From Rotaria macrura (Eukaryota; Rotifera; Eurotatoria; Philodinida; Philodinidae): a stretch of 64,000 nucleotides of DNA. Numbering within the stretch: the stretch's first letter is position 1; each line of letters opens with the position of its first letter. The translations under genes and the position numbers were made by a program. Positions 23,612-35,067 of this stretch are shown here, one piece after another. The DNA is taken from positions 1-64,000 of the forward strand of contig OENT01000774.1 of NCBI GenBank assembly GCA_900239685.1, given 5' to 3'. Under the pieces are notes generated by a model that was not told where the DNA came from, made no database searches, and saw only the letters and a program-made list of their open reading frames with translations.

Positions 23612-25057
23612 ACAGCACAATGCACCCAAAAGTTTCTTCAAAGGACTTGCAGTAGTAAATACTTTTTCTGTAGCTTAATCATTTAAATTTTTACTAACAA
23701 ATAGAAAATAAAATAACTAATTCATTTGCGTTCTGTTTGAATTAGTCGGTTTGAAATTACTTTAAAAGAAAGTAACTGATTTGGATAAATTGGTATACTT
23801 ACGAGGGAGAGAAAACCTGCTTCTAATGACAAGTATTCATCCATATCATTGAGAAAACAAAGGAGTCCACGATACATTCCAATTTTTTTTGTACAATGAT
23901 TCAAAAAGGTAGATGATGATGTGAAAATTCTTCAACTAAGATATTTAGGCTGTTTATGTCTTCAATATATATCAAGACTTATAGCAAACAATACTAACAG
24001 TTCTAAGATATGAATATATAATGTCTAGTTTTACAAGAAATAATCTTAATGATTAATTTTTTGCAAAACTAGACAACCGATTCTTGTGCTTGATGTTATT
24101 TTGCGCTACTTTCAAGTGCTTTGCAGGTATTTTGAACTAGCTCAAATTATGTAGTTCGAAAAGTTTTAATATACCTACAAGCGTATATTTTATATATTAT
24201 TAGACTATCATCGTTTTGTTTTTGCTAATGCGTACGAGATACAAATATTAGAATTACACAGGTGTGTCAATGGGCTTTTCGGGAAAGGATAAAATCAAAA
24301 AATATAGAAGATAATACATAAATTAAAATGGAATACATAGAAGAGAGTGTTCATATGCTACTTCGTTTTCCTGAAGATGTGATTGTGCGGATATCTCTTT
24401 GTTCATGTAACACCTACACTTTCTTGTCAATAGACTTCAGATAGTATAGAGAAATTTTGTAGCTCTCTTGAAACACTTGAGAGTCTAAGCCAACTTTAGA
24501 TAGTATCCACGTTTTCTAATTCAAAATTCTTCGGACATGTTGTAGTCTCGATGAATCAAGTAAACAAAATATTATTGGACAAGAATCAAAACACACTTCT
24601 CAAGAACGCAACAATATATTTCCTTAATGTACCACTCTGTTGATTATATACAAAATGCAGGAGAAGATATTTGAAAACTCCTTCTGATTTCTCTAGTCAT
24701 AGTGTTTATGTTTTTCTGGAGTTCCTTTTGTTAAGCAATAGTTTTCAAATACTTTTTAAAACTCTAATCTTCATCGGAAGTCTCGTAGCATTTCACACGA
24801 TTTTAAAATCTTGAAATAACGAACTTTGTCTCTGTGTTTGCTTCGAAATCGACGAAAAATAGACACAACTGAAATACTTTTAAAAGTGAATAATAAACTA
24901 TTGATAGAGAACAAACTCCCTCTAGCGATGATTTACGCATGGAAGAAACAAACAACATCGTCCTCTTGTTTGTCATTGGTTTCTTTTGTCATTCAATTGA
25001 ATGATCTCAACTAGAAAATTATATTTGTAATGTTCGTTTTCCTGGCCTTGTTAAGAC
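23612..25057. other. intergenic with a possible minus exon at 23722-23904
   Basis: The minus ORF 23904-23722 contains MYRGLLCFLNDMDEYLSLEA followed by GFLSL and a GTAAGT that could be a donor, but the frame also stays open through it to TGA. It could be a small gene or exon. An ORF at 24826-25014 (plus) looks like chance. Confidence 0.35.
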
Positions 25058-25630
25058 ATGCTTGATGTTAGCTATTTTTTACGCGCAATCGATATCGCTC
25101 TTCGGCATCGCTTAAATCGATCGAAGAAGAAAAATGACCTTTGGAGCGAGTCGGTCACAAAAGGGCGTTGTGGATGGAGTGATCTCGACATAAATTGGCA
25201 TATGAACAATGCACGGTATTTACGTGAAGCCGATTTCAGTAGATTTATTTTATTAATTGAAAATGGTATATGGGACGCACTCACAGTTCGACGAAAGACT
25301 GAACCCCAGTCGTATATGGTTGTTAGTGCAATTCAGGCTCAATATCGACAGAGTGTTTCACGAGGCGATCGATTTACATTTACTGCTCGTTTAATCGGAT
25401 GGGATGATCATGCCTTTTATTTTGCGCAATCAATGATTCTCGACAAAACCCAAGAAGTGGCTTGTTCTCTTTTGGCCCGATTAACGGTCATTCCACGATC
25501 TTTAACACCACAAATGCTTGTCGCTGATGCTGGCTATGGATCAATTGAATCACCTGCCCTCCCGGTAGCTGTCAAGAGTTTTAAAGACAATTATAAATTG
25601 CCGACTACAACTGTGAAATCTAAATTGTAA
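25058..25630 (+). CDS. THEM6: THEM6-like hotdog thioesterase
   Basis: A single exon of 190 codons. The signature of THEM6/4HBT_2 proteins is present almost unchanged: SDLDINWHMNNARYLREADF at about residues 47-66. This is followed by VVSAIQAQYRQSVSRGDRFT and LIGWDDHAFYFAQSMI, matching the hotdog strands of THEM6, in which GWDDRAFY is typical. The family resembles bacterial 4-hydroxybenzoyl-CoA thioesterases; vertebrate THEM6 is an ER membrane protein linked to lipid homeostasis with unproven substrate. THEM6 has a hydrophobic N-terminal anchor before LDVWYLVR; here the ATG falls directly at MLDVSYFLRA. A hydrophobic stretch (MFVFLALL from 25030) lies just upstream in another frame, separated by a stop. 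So the anchor is either missing, in an unseen exon, or frameshifted. Confidence 0.85.
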   Translation: MLDVSYFLRAIDIALRHRLNRSKKKNDLWSESVTKGRCGWSDLDINWHMNNARYLREADFSRFILLIENGIWDALTVRRKTEPQSYMVVSAIQAQYRQSVSRGDRFTFTARLIGWDDHAFYFAQSMILDKTQEVACSLLARLTVIPRSLTPQMLVADAGYGSIESPALPVAVKSFKDNYKLPTTTVKSKL

Positions 25631-28600
25631 CTTTAATATATTTCTTCCGCTTCATTCACGCTGATTAAAAAGTCATTTTGATAATTGACTTTGTGATGAT
25701 AATTATTTCATTTTTTTAGATAATTTTGTTCTTTCTTGTCTAAAAAGAGAATTCGCATCCTTTTTTTAGCTATTAATTATGAGAGAATGTGGACTATTGA
25801 AATTTGAGTATGTCTATTTGATGGTCTGATATGAGTGAAATTAATAACTTACCTCAGATTTATACTCAATCTCTATCATAAATAGAAAATCTGTATCTTT
25901 TTGTGATTGTTTCACGAAACACCGTTAAATGTGTGAATGAAGTCAAGCCGTTTGTTCCATAAAAGCAAAGAATTAAAATGTGCTTGATGAAATGAATCCC
26001 ATTGGCAGTTTATTTCACTCGTACAAATGTGTATCAATAAAGATATCTTAGCAGTTTTTGATCAACAAATTTTAAAATACAAGGACAACTCAATCATACA
26101 AGTTTATGAAAAACAATAGTGCACTACTTATTTGTCAATAATCGAACTCAAATAAATACGAAACATGTAGATCATTTTATTTATGATACCATGTTCTAAT
26201 AAATCAATTATGATTGCTATTAGATACTTAATTTCGTTTATACTTGTAGCAGAATCAATATGACTTTAACGATCAATTTTGAATAGCTCACATGACGAAA
26301 CTCTAAAAGATTCTTCATTGATATCTAAAGTTCAGTGGTTGCATGAACAAGTAGAGTCGATATTGTTTTCATGATAATCAAAGCTAAGTAGTTATATACA
26401 AGTAGTGTGAAACGGAATCAGCTCACTATCATATTGATTGTTCTAATTTTAGATATCTATAACGTAGAAGCAACTATTCATGGATATACTTTGCTTGATG
26501 AGATAGAAACAAGAATTCACCCACGCCCGTCTATCTGTCACACGTGGTACAATCACCATGATCAATTGTACCAGATGTTACAGATAGACACAGGGAAATT
26601 TCCGTTTCTAGACCGTATCCCTAGAGTCTAGACGATGGTCCACGCCCACTTCAATAGCTAGATTGGAACCATGTGTAGGATAATGATGGTGATGTAGATG
26701 GTCTCTTATTCTCAATCGCAAAATTTTCAAGCATTTTACTAGGTACTTAGCATTGTATCATAATACTTTTGAGTTATGCTATGTTGTTCAATGTTTAGAA
26801 AGAAAATTGCATAATATTCATAGATCGTGGCATTAACTTGCTATTGAACTACGAAAAGATCGATGTGACTGTGCAGATATTGTGTGGCAAATATTTTTCA
26901 CGAGAGCTCGAGAAAGAAGAAAAAGCGAAAACCAAAGGTATCTAGAATAAAACGTTTTTATCTAAATGCATCAAATTTCGAAACAATAAGATCCCATAAA
27001 ATCTCTAGTTGTCGCACTCTTATTGAAATTATTCAGAATCGTTATTAATTCTAGAATGAAAAGATTTAGAACAGATGTAATGTTATAAGAACTCTTGATT
27101 AAATGAAATATTTTGATATCACATACGTCGTGCTCTTTCCAACAAAGGTAAATCTAGTTAAATTAGAAGTGTATGAGATTTCGTATGATTGGATATGTAG
27201 TTGCACAATCGACTTATGTCCATCTACGCAGGCATACCCTACATTTCGATTTTTTTGTTCGTGATCGATAATGCTAATGACATTTTCTATGATACCAAAA
27301 CGTTATCTGTCTCCTTCTGTGCATTTTTATGCACATGAAACGCTCAATCGAACATTAACTTCTTATTCATTGTAGATAGCTTTATACTTGTAATTTCTTC
27401 CATACTAGTTTGTATGTAAGCGGTCAGTAACACATCACAGTCAGAAAAACAAAATGCACTAGCACACCATGACTTTATTCTCTTTTGGAATATTTTCCTG
27501 CTTGTTTCAAATACATGCATTGTGGTCTAATAAAGTCAGAAAGTTCGTCTTCTTTCTCAAATGAATACATTTATATAACAAGGAAATTATTACAACAAAA
27601 GAACAGACATTTACTAGCATCTTAATCAAGTAGAGACACATTTATAGTGATCGTTATTCTTATTATACTAATAAATCAATTCGAAATCTATGAGTCACGT
27701 ACAAACATTAAAAATGTCAAAAATCAATACATCGAGATCAGGCGTACACTGACTATATGGGTCATAATCGAGAGTGTGATATTGCATCTTGGCATGACTC
27801 AGATCGAAATTCAACTTTCCAGTTTTAAAAACATATTAGCTAGAGTGAAATACGAGCATGATTACTCTTGCCTCGATAATTATTGTGACTGGGAAACAAA
27901 TACTTCTCAATATCGAAAATTCATTCGTAAATAATGTCAAAAAAATCAATCATGCTATTCAAAATACTGTGAAGCCAAGACGAGCACATGTCAACTAATA
28001 AGAACAAAGTTTTTCTTCAGCATAATGATATTACAGTATTATGTATCGTATTGTATGTTTCTTGCAAAAACAGAAAACCTAAAATTGATGTCACTAAAGA
28101 GACAGATGATGAACAAGGATTATCGAGAAATCGACTCGAGGTGAAGTGACAATTTCAAAAAAAAAATATGAAAAGCAAACATATTTGTAGATATTGATCT
28201 GTTCTTGAGATGGAGAGAAAAAAATCGATCATACTATCAATGCATAAAGATTTTAAAAAGCAAATTGTGAATTGAAGATGAGGATGTTAAGGGAAATCAA
28301 GGTTTGGATTCGATCATAAAATGAAGCGAAAAGTAAAACATGGTACATGTTAATCCGAATCGTACAGTCAATATAATACATATTTGGCACTGTAGATCGA
28401 TATTCAATATCAAAGTAGTCAAATTTCACTTCATAACACATTGAGTCACTGCTAACAAGGAACATTTATCATATCAAAATAAAAAATAGGCGTATGAACA
28501 TGTTGGAAATCTTGGTTTACGTATAAAGAACACCGGTGACTTACTATTGCTCGAAGTAAGATATGTTTTACTAATTTTATTTTTATATAACTGATCCTAT

Positions 28601-28798
28601 GTTGAATTTATCAAACGTAGTTTGTGTCTTATTGTAGCACTTCCCAATATTTATTAGCATAATAAATAAATCATTCTTTTTCCATGGGACGTTAATGGCA
28701 TAAAAGTAAAGAGTATAACAACATTCACAGTCACATACTCTCTTTCTATTGAAAATATAAGCGACACCAATAATTACTAGAAGAAATTAAGTAAATTT
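25631..28798. other. intergenic with weak ORFs
   Basis: A plus ORF at 26407-26631 starts at GTG. It has a signal-peptide-like start (QLTIILIVLILDIYNVEA) and a short hydrophilic rest (RPSICHTWYNHHDQLYQML); it may be a secreted peptide gene whose ATG is lost, or chance. A plus ORF at 27647-27934 (also GTG) is similar in style. A minus ORF at 28253-28465 has no domain. Nothing firm. Confidence 0.35.
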
Positions 28799-29198
28799 TC
28801 AAAATTCACATGTGAAAGCTTCGCGTGAAAGTATTTTGATCTCTTTTTCCTCATGTGAGGTTCCGTGTATGGTTTCTCGAAGCACTGGTGCCTTTTCAAG
28901 TAGCCAACAGCGTACAATATCTTTCTCTGTACGATCTTGGTTGAAGACATGTTGGAGAGATACATGATGACTAGTAGCTTTCATCAATCGTATGGTATCT
29001 ACGTTCTTCTCCGATATGTTGCTCCCATCGAATGGTGGCGTCCATCTACTTGGACGAAAAGCAGCAAGTACATTCACCGCTTTACCAGCAAAAAACTGCT
29101 ACAATGTCTTCTTCGAACCGTTCTACAGTTTGAGCATCTCTCGTCTTCAATCGATAAGCCAAACTTGCATCGATTAAGTACAAATGATACCATGTCAT
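28799..29198 (-). CDS. hypothetical protein, two exons, unknown
   Basis: Minus strand: exon 29198-29086 starts at ATG (MTWYHLYLIDASLAYRLK, then QTVERFEEDIVAVFC). Exon 29048-28799 (RWTPPFDGSNISEKNVDTIR, then HHVSLQHVFNQDRTEKDIVR, ending in REAFTCEF) follows in phase 2. The intron would be only 37 bp, shorter than its neighbours. Both exons are clearly protein-like and rich in charged residues. An in-frame TGA lies immediately before the ATG, so the start may be genuine or the gene may be 5' truncated. No family recognised. The plus strand is also open here (28937-29269) but looks like the shadow. Confidence 0.5.
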
Positions 29199-29438
29199 TC
29201 AGTGATGAAGGTGGTAACGAAAGAATCCAACGTACAATCGTTATTATATCATCGGATGTGAAGATCTAGAGAAAAGCACACGTAAAAAGTATCCATATCA
29301 TCATATTGATTCTTTCTGAGTTTCACAGTTTGTTTTTGAATGAGGATGGCTATCTAACGTCAGGGCTAGATGGACTATCATCATATCGTATGAATTGATG
29401 ATTTATTTAGTTATCAAGCATTATTTTTTTCAGTCGCT

Positions 29439-31530
29439 TTACATCGAGATAGCATGCGTTATGAAAGAGAAATCTTCTTCAAATAAGTGAGCATTAATTT
29501 GAAACTTAATAAATGGATAGAATGTTGGTACGTTAGATTGAATTAGATTTATGAATTCTTCCCGAGGGGTCAACAATTTTTGTCGTTCGAACAATTTTCG
29601 AATTGCATCATCAATGTTCCTCGTCATCCCATATGCTACATAGCTGAACAAAAGATTGAAGAAATTATGTCATTTGTTGTTCGATTTCAACTGCGATTGT
29701 ATTCTAACAATTTCAGTATAATAACAACAGAATAGAAAAGTGCTCTTACTCGATCCAAATGCGTCGCCAATGTTCTTGTACAGCTGCATTACCATATTTT
29801 GCGTGGATCTCATCAAGATATCAAGACAGTCTTCAACTGCTTCTCGTGCATAGCGCCCATGTTCATGTGTGTTGTTGTCGATAGCCGTGTGTAAAAGAGA
29901 AAATTTAGGATTCAAGTTGTATCGCTCGAGAATTTTCTTCAGACAAGCATGTTCAGCGATGGGGGTCGTTTCTAACCACGTGAAAAAAAAACAAACGATC
30001 GTGAAAGATTTCTCTTTCTATCATGGATCTCTCTGAAACGTATGAATGGTACAATAAATTATTTTTAACATTCGATGATTTAGAATGGTTGCATATAATA
30101 CTTTCCAATTTATAGAGAAAGAAAAGGAATTTTAGATTGATTGGCGACGATAGATAAAAAGTATGTTATGCAGACTCAATTAATGAGACTTGCCAATGTC
30201 TATCCGAGAATTTCAAGTTCGAAAGTTTACGGAAATAGCGATGTAGTAAGTGTGAGCAGAGGTTTCTTGAAACTGATATCGAGAATCGATTGTTGATCGA
30301 CAAACTCGCGTAAATAGATAGAAGGAACATTCAAACCAAGACTATTGAATACTTCAAAATAGACATTGTCAAAGTTTTGAGATGCATCGCCATTACCCAT
30401 TTCATCGATGTAGATGGCAAATAATTTTGCCTGTACTTTAGACATAGTTCCTTGTGGTACTCCACGTAGCCAAACGCCATCGGTGATATGATAGGGCCCG
30501 CGCTGAATTAAATACGTGGTCTAATAGACGTTTGTTTGAGCCCACCAGTAGAGCGAATCTGCTGTCACAGGTTGGCCTGCCTCACACCCTACAATAACAT
30601 CATGTTGAGGATTATTCATTGTCTAACTGTAGAATAATAATTAACATCAACAAAATCGCTCTATGAAATGCGAAGGAGTGCATTCGCCATTTTTTATTCT
30701 CTCTATCTCTGTCTCTTTCTTTCAAAATACAAACAAAAGTTCTGACTCGCTGAATCAAACGTTTAGATGTACGGGTAGTGTTGCTGATTATTCTTTTTGA
30801 GATTCCTTTCGTTCAACACATAGATAGTAAGATGTAATATTATACAGGCATTAACATTGTCTATCTATTTCTGGATTCTGTTGACGCATATGTATATGTT
30901 TATTGGTACAATAGAAGTGTGAACTCTAAGAGAGTAACTTACAATTGATGTGCTTTTCCTTCCAGAGACGGGAAAAACTGTAGTTCAGGCGTTGATTGTT
31001 TTTTCCTTGTCATAAGAAACATAAGTGAAATGATCGAGAAAATCGGGATTGTCTTGGTGATCGGTCAGCATATACCGAACAGCTTCAACATGCATTTGTT
31101 CACTGAACTCTAAACATCATCATAAAAGTTCTAAAGAGATCGTTAAAGTTCAAACGATATTCAACCTGAAATAAAAATGCCGTATATTCTGTTGTTTCAT
31201 TTATGAAGAAACGAAAGAAAACCCTACTAAAGAGTAGAACATTGTTGTATACTTTAAACTGTAATGAACCGTAAAAAAGACGTCAGTTACCTTTAACAAC
31301 ATCTAATTTGTCAGTATGGAATTCCGCATTGATAAAAAAATGGAACAGATCACGGTAGGAATAATTATCTAGTTCTTTCTTAGTCGACGGTTGATTATGA
31401 GTGAGTCGAACACGTTTCGTTTTTCGAGTCTGAAACAACCTCGATGAATGCAACAACTAAGACCAATAACAGAACAATTGCCGTCGTTGTAAGCTCGTCG
31501 GGAACATCTTTGATTGATATAATCATGCTA
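29439..31530 (-). pseudogene. haem-oxygenase-like iron-dependent redox enzyme, decayed
   Basis: Minus-strand exons: 31429-31291 (RKTKRVRLTHNQPSTKKEL, then FHFFINAEFHTDKLDVVK), 31109-30943 (HVEAVRYMLTDHQDNPDFLD), about 30636-30235 (RGPYHITDGVWLRG, then AKLFAIYIDEMGNGDASQNF), about 29975-29745 (LLHTAIDNNTHEHGRYAREA) and about 29640-29439, ending at TAA 29439-29441. A possible membrane-anchored start (MIISIKDVPDELTTTAIVLL) lies at about 31530. The order DG-W-L, Y-x-E-x-G-x-G, then a DN...HG..A helix matches bacterial haem-oxygenase-like diiron proteins (Haem_oxygenas_2), so transfer from bacteria is inferred. Lesions: an extra A in an A6 run at about 30999-31004, a TAG before TTYLIQRGPYHI, stops after SLFP, and a splice junction one base short near 29743. 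This copy is not functional as read. Confidence 0.68.
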
Positions 31531-32519
31531 GGTAAACAAGATATCATGCTTGAAGTAAATTGAATTATCTCATCAAACAGTAAATATTAATGGCTGAAAT
31601 GAGTATGAGGATGTACGTTATTTATAAAACGATGTTGTACCACATAACGCTAGTGTCAGAACAATTGTTCCTGACACAGAAAGAGAAAAAGATAATAGTT
31701 ATGACGTGAAAATTTTGTTTTTAACACTCGAGACGCTATCATTCGATATCAAAAGAAGAACACATTCTGCAGTGTCTTGAGTTTCTACACAGATCTATGA
31801 AAGTCAAAAGGGAATCAATTTTTTTCCAGCTCGATTTAGTATGCAAAATGAATGAATATTCTGAATTACCCTTTCTCATTCCTATGTGATGACCACTCAT
31901 CTTTTTATAAGGCATGCACTGAACTAAGATAAAATCGTACAGTTTGTATTTGAACTAGGATTCCGCATGCCTCGACTCATCTTGATATATGTTGTTCTTC
32001 ATAATTCCGTCTTGTCACACGTATTTTAATAATTTTATTTTTATGGACCAATACGAATCCGTAAGTTGAACCTAAATAATACTTTCGTGACATTTAAAAG
32101 ATGTATCTTAATTGCAAAAACAGTTCAAAATTCTATTGGGAGATACGCATAGCACTAGTATACATATTACCGTCAAGGTATGCATCTGAAAAAAATGTTC
32201 AACATTATCATCACATATCCATTCGTCCTCGAAATTGCGAGTTGATTAATTTAGCACAACACTGATAAGCAATGTTTTCTGGTATTATGTAGAAAATAAC
32301 ACTTTTTATAAAGCATCCCATCAGGCCCATTCGTCGTTTTTATAGTGCTACGTTATTTTTTTTATTCTGAAATAAGTTATCTGTTACTGCAAACAATGAT
32401 GGAGAATCTCTCGAAACATTGCATTTGAGACATTTAAAAAATATATACGTTAAGAATCATCTTACTAAACACTTATGATAAGTTATCATTTAAATATAAC
32501 TAAATTCAAGAGCCAAAAA
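31531..32519. other. intergenic
   Basis: AT-rich; nothing coding that I can support. It presumably includes the lost 5' flank of the haem-oxygenase-like pseudogene. Confidence 0.45.
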
Positions 32520-32864
32520 TTAGCCATAAAGCGATATGGTCATCATCGAAACCAGTTCAAATTGCAGTAGCAAGAGCGGCCTGACTTCATGTACTTCTTC
32601 TACAACAAAAGTACGATGCTGGAAAGGATATTTTTCTTCAATTGAAGATATTTCTTCGTCGCTACCATTCTCAGTCGGGATTCTTTCATGAATGAACGAA
32701 TAAACAGATGTGCATCGGTTCTCTTTCCGCTTGTTTAGTCTTTTAAATAAGAATTTGAAATAAGATACCACTAGCAAAAGTAGTTTGTTACTCAAATAAA
32801 TCACAAAGCCCTCAAGAGAACGGTTGAAATGTGAATTAGAAAAACACACTAAGTCGCACACCAT
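32520..32864 (-). CDS. hypothetical single-TM protein
   Basis: An ORF of 114 codons on the minus strand from ATG. One hydrophobic segment (GFVIYLSNKLLLLVVSYFKF) is followed by a basic stop-transfer stretch (KRLNKRKENR) and a hydrophilic, acidic domain (IPTENGSDEEISSIEEKYPF), ending in LLLLQFELVSMMTISLYG. The positive-inside pattern suits a type II or tail-type membrane protein. No family recognised; it may be the 3' part of a longer gene. Confidence 0.42.
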   Translation of the reverse strand: MVCDLVCFSNSHFNRSLEGFVIYLSNKLLLLVVSYFKFLFKRLNKRKENRCTSVYSFIHERIPTENGSDEEISSIEEKYPFQHRTFVVEEVHEVRPLLLLQFELVSMMTISLYG

Positions 32865-32949
32865 TAATACGATGTTTCTTCAAATTAAAATTATGGGTAC
32901 TCCATAGTAGTCGATCTCGGCGATATCAGAAGCAAAAATTGATTCGATA

Positions 32950-33250
32950 TTATTGCTTCAAATATATAAAATAATTGTGTAACGATGCTGCTTGAGTCCA
33001 GTGCGCTGGGCCATTTGAAACTTCGACAAAGTTTTCAACAGAAACCATTTGTGAATCGTAATAAGTCTTTGTTGTTGATTCGGACGCTGATACGTACCTG
33101 AATATTTCTTATAGCGTTACATACTAGAAACGATAATTTGGCTGTGTTTCTTGACCTTGATAATGGTTCGTTTGAAAAACAAGTGATTCTTTCTACGGCA
33201 GGAAGAATAATAGCCCTCGTTCGGAAGAGATTATCTTTCTCCGGCGACAT
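32950..33250 (-). CDS. hypothetical protein, two exons
   Basis: Minus strand: exon 33250-33098 from ATG (MSPEKDNLFRTRAIILPAVE, ending IRNIQ at a CAG|GTACGT donor) and exon 33066-32950 (TYYDSQMVSVENFVEVSNGP, then AHWTQAASLHNYFIYLKQ and TAA) join in phase 0 to give 89 residues. The intron would be 31 bp, extremely short. The second exon is strongly protein-like while the unspliced frame ends soon after the donor, so splicing is preferred. No domain recognised. Confidence 0.5.
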
Positions 33251-34607
33251 CCAAAAACTGACCCCTTTTAATCGCTGTCGATGATCTCAACAACGAGAAC
33301 TACCTTTGCATCGTGGTCATAGATTGTACTTCGAACGATGAGTGGCTACTCTCTATTTGTGGAAAACAAATGTTTTGCAACACCCTATGATTTGCCTGTA
33401 GAACTTTGTTTTTGTGCGTTTTCAACTGTAATGTGTGATCTAAATCGAAATAATTACTTAGAAATCATTTTTGTGTACGATTTTGACGGGAATTTTCTGT
33501 TAAACAAGTGTTAATGTTACGTATCTATAACTTGCTGAAGATGAGTACCTCTATTCCCAAATAATTTCCTTTACTATTTTTCACGATAGTACTTTAAAAA
33601 CCACAGACTCTATTTGAAGCAATTCTTCGTTCAAAAAACATATTTTTAGTCTGTTTTATTTTATTTGCTAAAAATTATTTGAGACATCTTTCTTTGATTT
33701 ATTTGTACGATTATTGTCTTCTCCGATTAAAATAGTATTTTTGCAAATGAAAACGATCATCGATCCTTGGTGAGTGACTTTCAAAACTCTTTGGTATATT
33801 TCTATTCTTATTTATTTTTCTACCATTTCCATCACACCCGTTTTGTTTAACTGTACATTCCAGGTAATTTCAAACTACAGTAAACATAAATTTCTGAGAT
33901 TCATTCCTGGATTTAATGAATTTGGGGAAACATGATTTCAAAAGCACCATTAAAGTGCATGTGGCTCAATTTTTACACTTCAGCCTCCTTCCGCTCCTCT
34001 ATCATAAGCAGTATAGATTTATCTTTTCGCAAAAGCATGTGAAATACTTCTTTCTTGCAACTTTAGTGAATGGGATGCAATAGGTCTAGAAATGCGTCTC
34101 GTGAAGCATTAAATGAATGATTCTCATGTGATAAGCAAGAAAAACTTAATAGTGTAGCACACTTTTAGTCCACACAAATTAGAAAAGCAAATTCTTAAAT
34201 CAAAATCCATAATTCTCTACGGTCGAAAAGCATAACTTCAAAAACTAGATTATAAATGAACTGAACAAAAATAGTGTGATTGTGAGCATCGATGCAATTA
34301 GATTGAAAATTCATATCCATACTTTCCTGCGTAAAATCAACTTCATGCATCTTCTTATACAAATGCAGAGGAAAACTACTTAAAAAATCAACAATCTGAG
34401 TATTCTTTTAAGTATTTTGGCACTTCATTAGTAATTTTGTTTTTGCAGTAGATCATATCCAACGGGCGCAAAGGTAAAATGGAAAGAGATCACAACGAAT
34501 GTAACCGATTAAGTTGTGCTGCAGATCGAGTTAAATCGAGAACATCAATATTGATCTAAGCCATGGCAATAATCTAGTACTTCATTGAATTGGAGTCACT
34601 AGTATGG
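33251..34607. other. intergenic
   Basis: AT-rich; nothing coding or repetitive that I can support. Confidence 0.45.
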
Positions 34608-34615
34608 GTAACAAT

Positions 34616-35059
34616 TAGGCATGCAACGAACCCCAACCCCCGAGTTCGTAGTTCGGATCGAACAGTTCGGGATTCGGGTTTGGATTCAGGTTTGAGTTCG
34701 GACTCAGGTTCGGTTTCGGATCCATTTCTAGTGTGGGTTTGGTTTAAGCTAATCAAATCGAAAGATGGGGTAATGAGCAAAGTACTTGCAGTAGTAAGCT
34801 CTCGTATCTGAATTTTTCAAAATTCGAAGCAAACAGATGTAAACAAGACCTTTCCTTAGTTCATGTTAATTGGGGCGGAATCGTTTTGCTATCGGGTTGC
34901 TTTTGATTCTTATCGCATCTTCCACAATAGTTTTAATCGAAATCAAACCCGAACCCTATCTACCAAACCAAACCCGAACTCGAACCCTATAACCGATCCC
35001 GAATCTAACACCGAACCCGAACTCAACGAACCTGAACGTTCGGGGTCGTTGCATGCCTA
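34616..35059. mobile_element. hAT-type MITE with TTCGG subterminal repeats (444 bp)
   Basis: The terminal inverted repeat is TAGGCATGCAACGAACCCC on the left and, reversed, TAGGCATGCAACGACCCCG on the right. The flanking 8 bp are GTAACAAT (34608-34615) and GTAACTAT (35060-35067), a 7/8 match, as expected for hAT insertion. Both arms carry many degenerate copies of TTCGGGTT (left) or AACCCGAA (right), which together form a long foldback. ORFs predicted on both strands (34574-34811, 34863-35060) are products of this repeat and not genes. Confidence 0.88.
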
Positions 35060-35067
35060 GTAACTAT

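Noticed and set aside
28937-29269. Plus-strand ORF of 110 codons
   Set aside because: It is antisense to a minus-strand gene with better composition and splice structure.
34574-35060. Repetitive Pro/Glu/Ser-rich ORFs on both strands
   Set aside because: They fall inside the TTCGG/CCGAA arms of a hAT MITE and reflect the repeat, not a gene.
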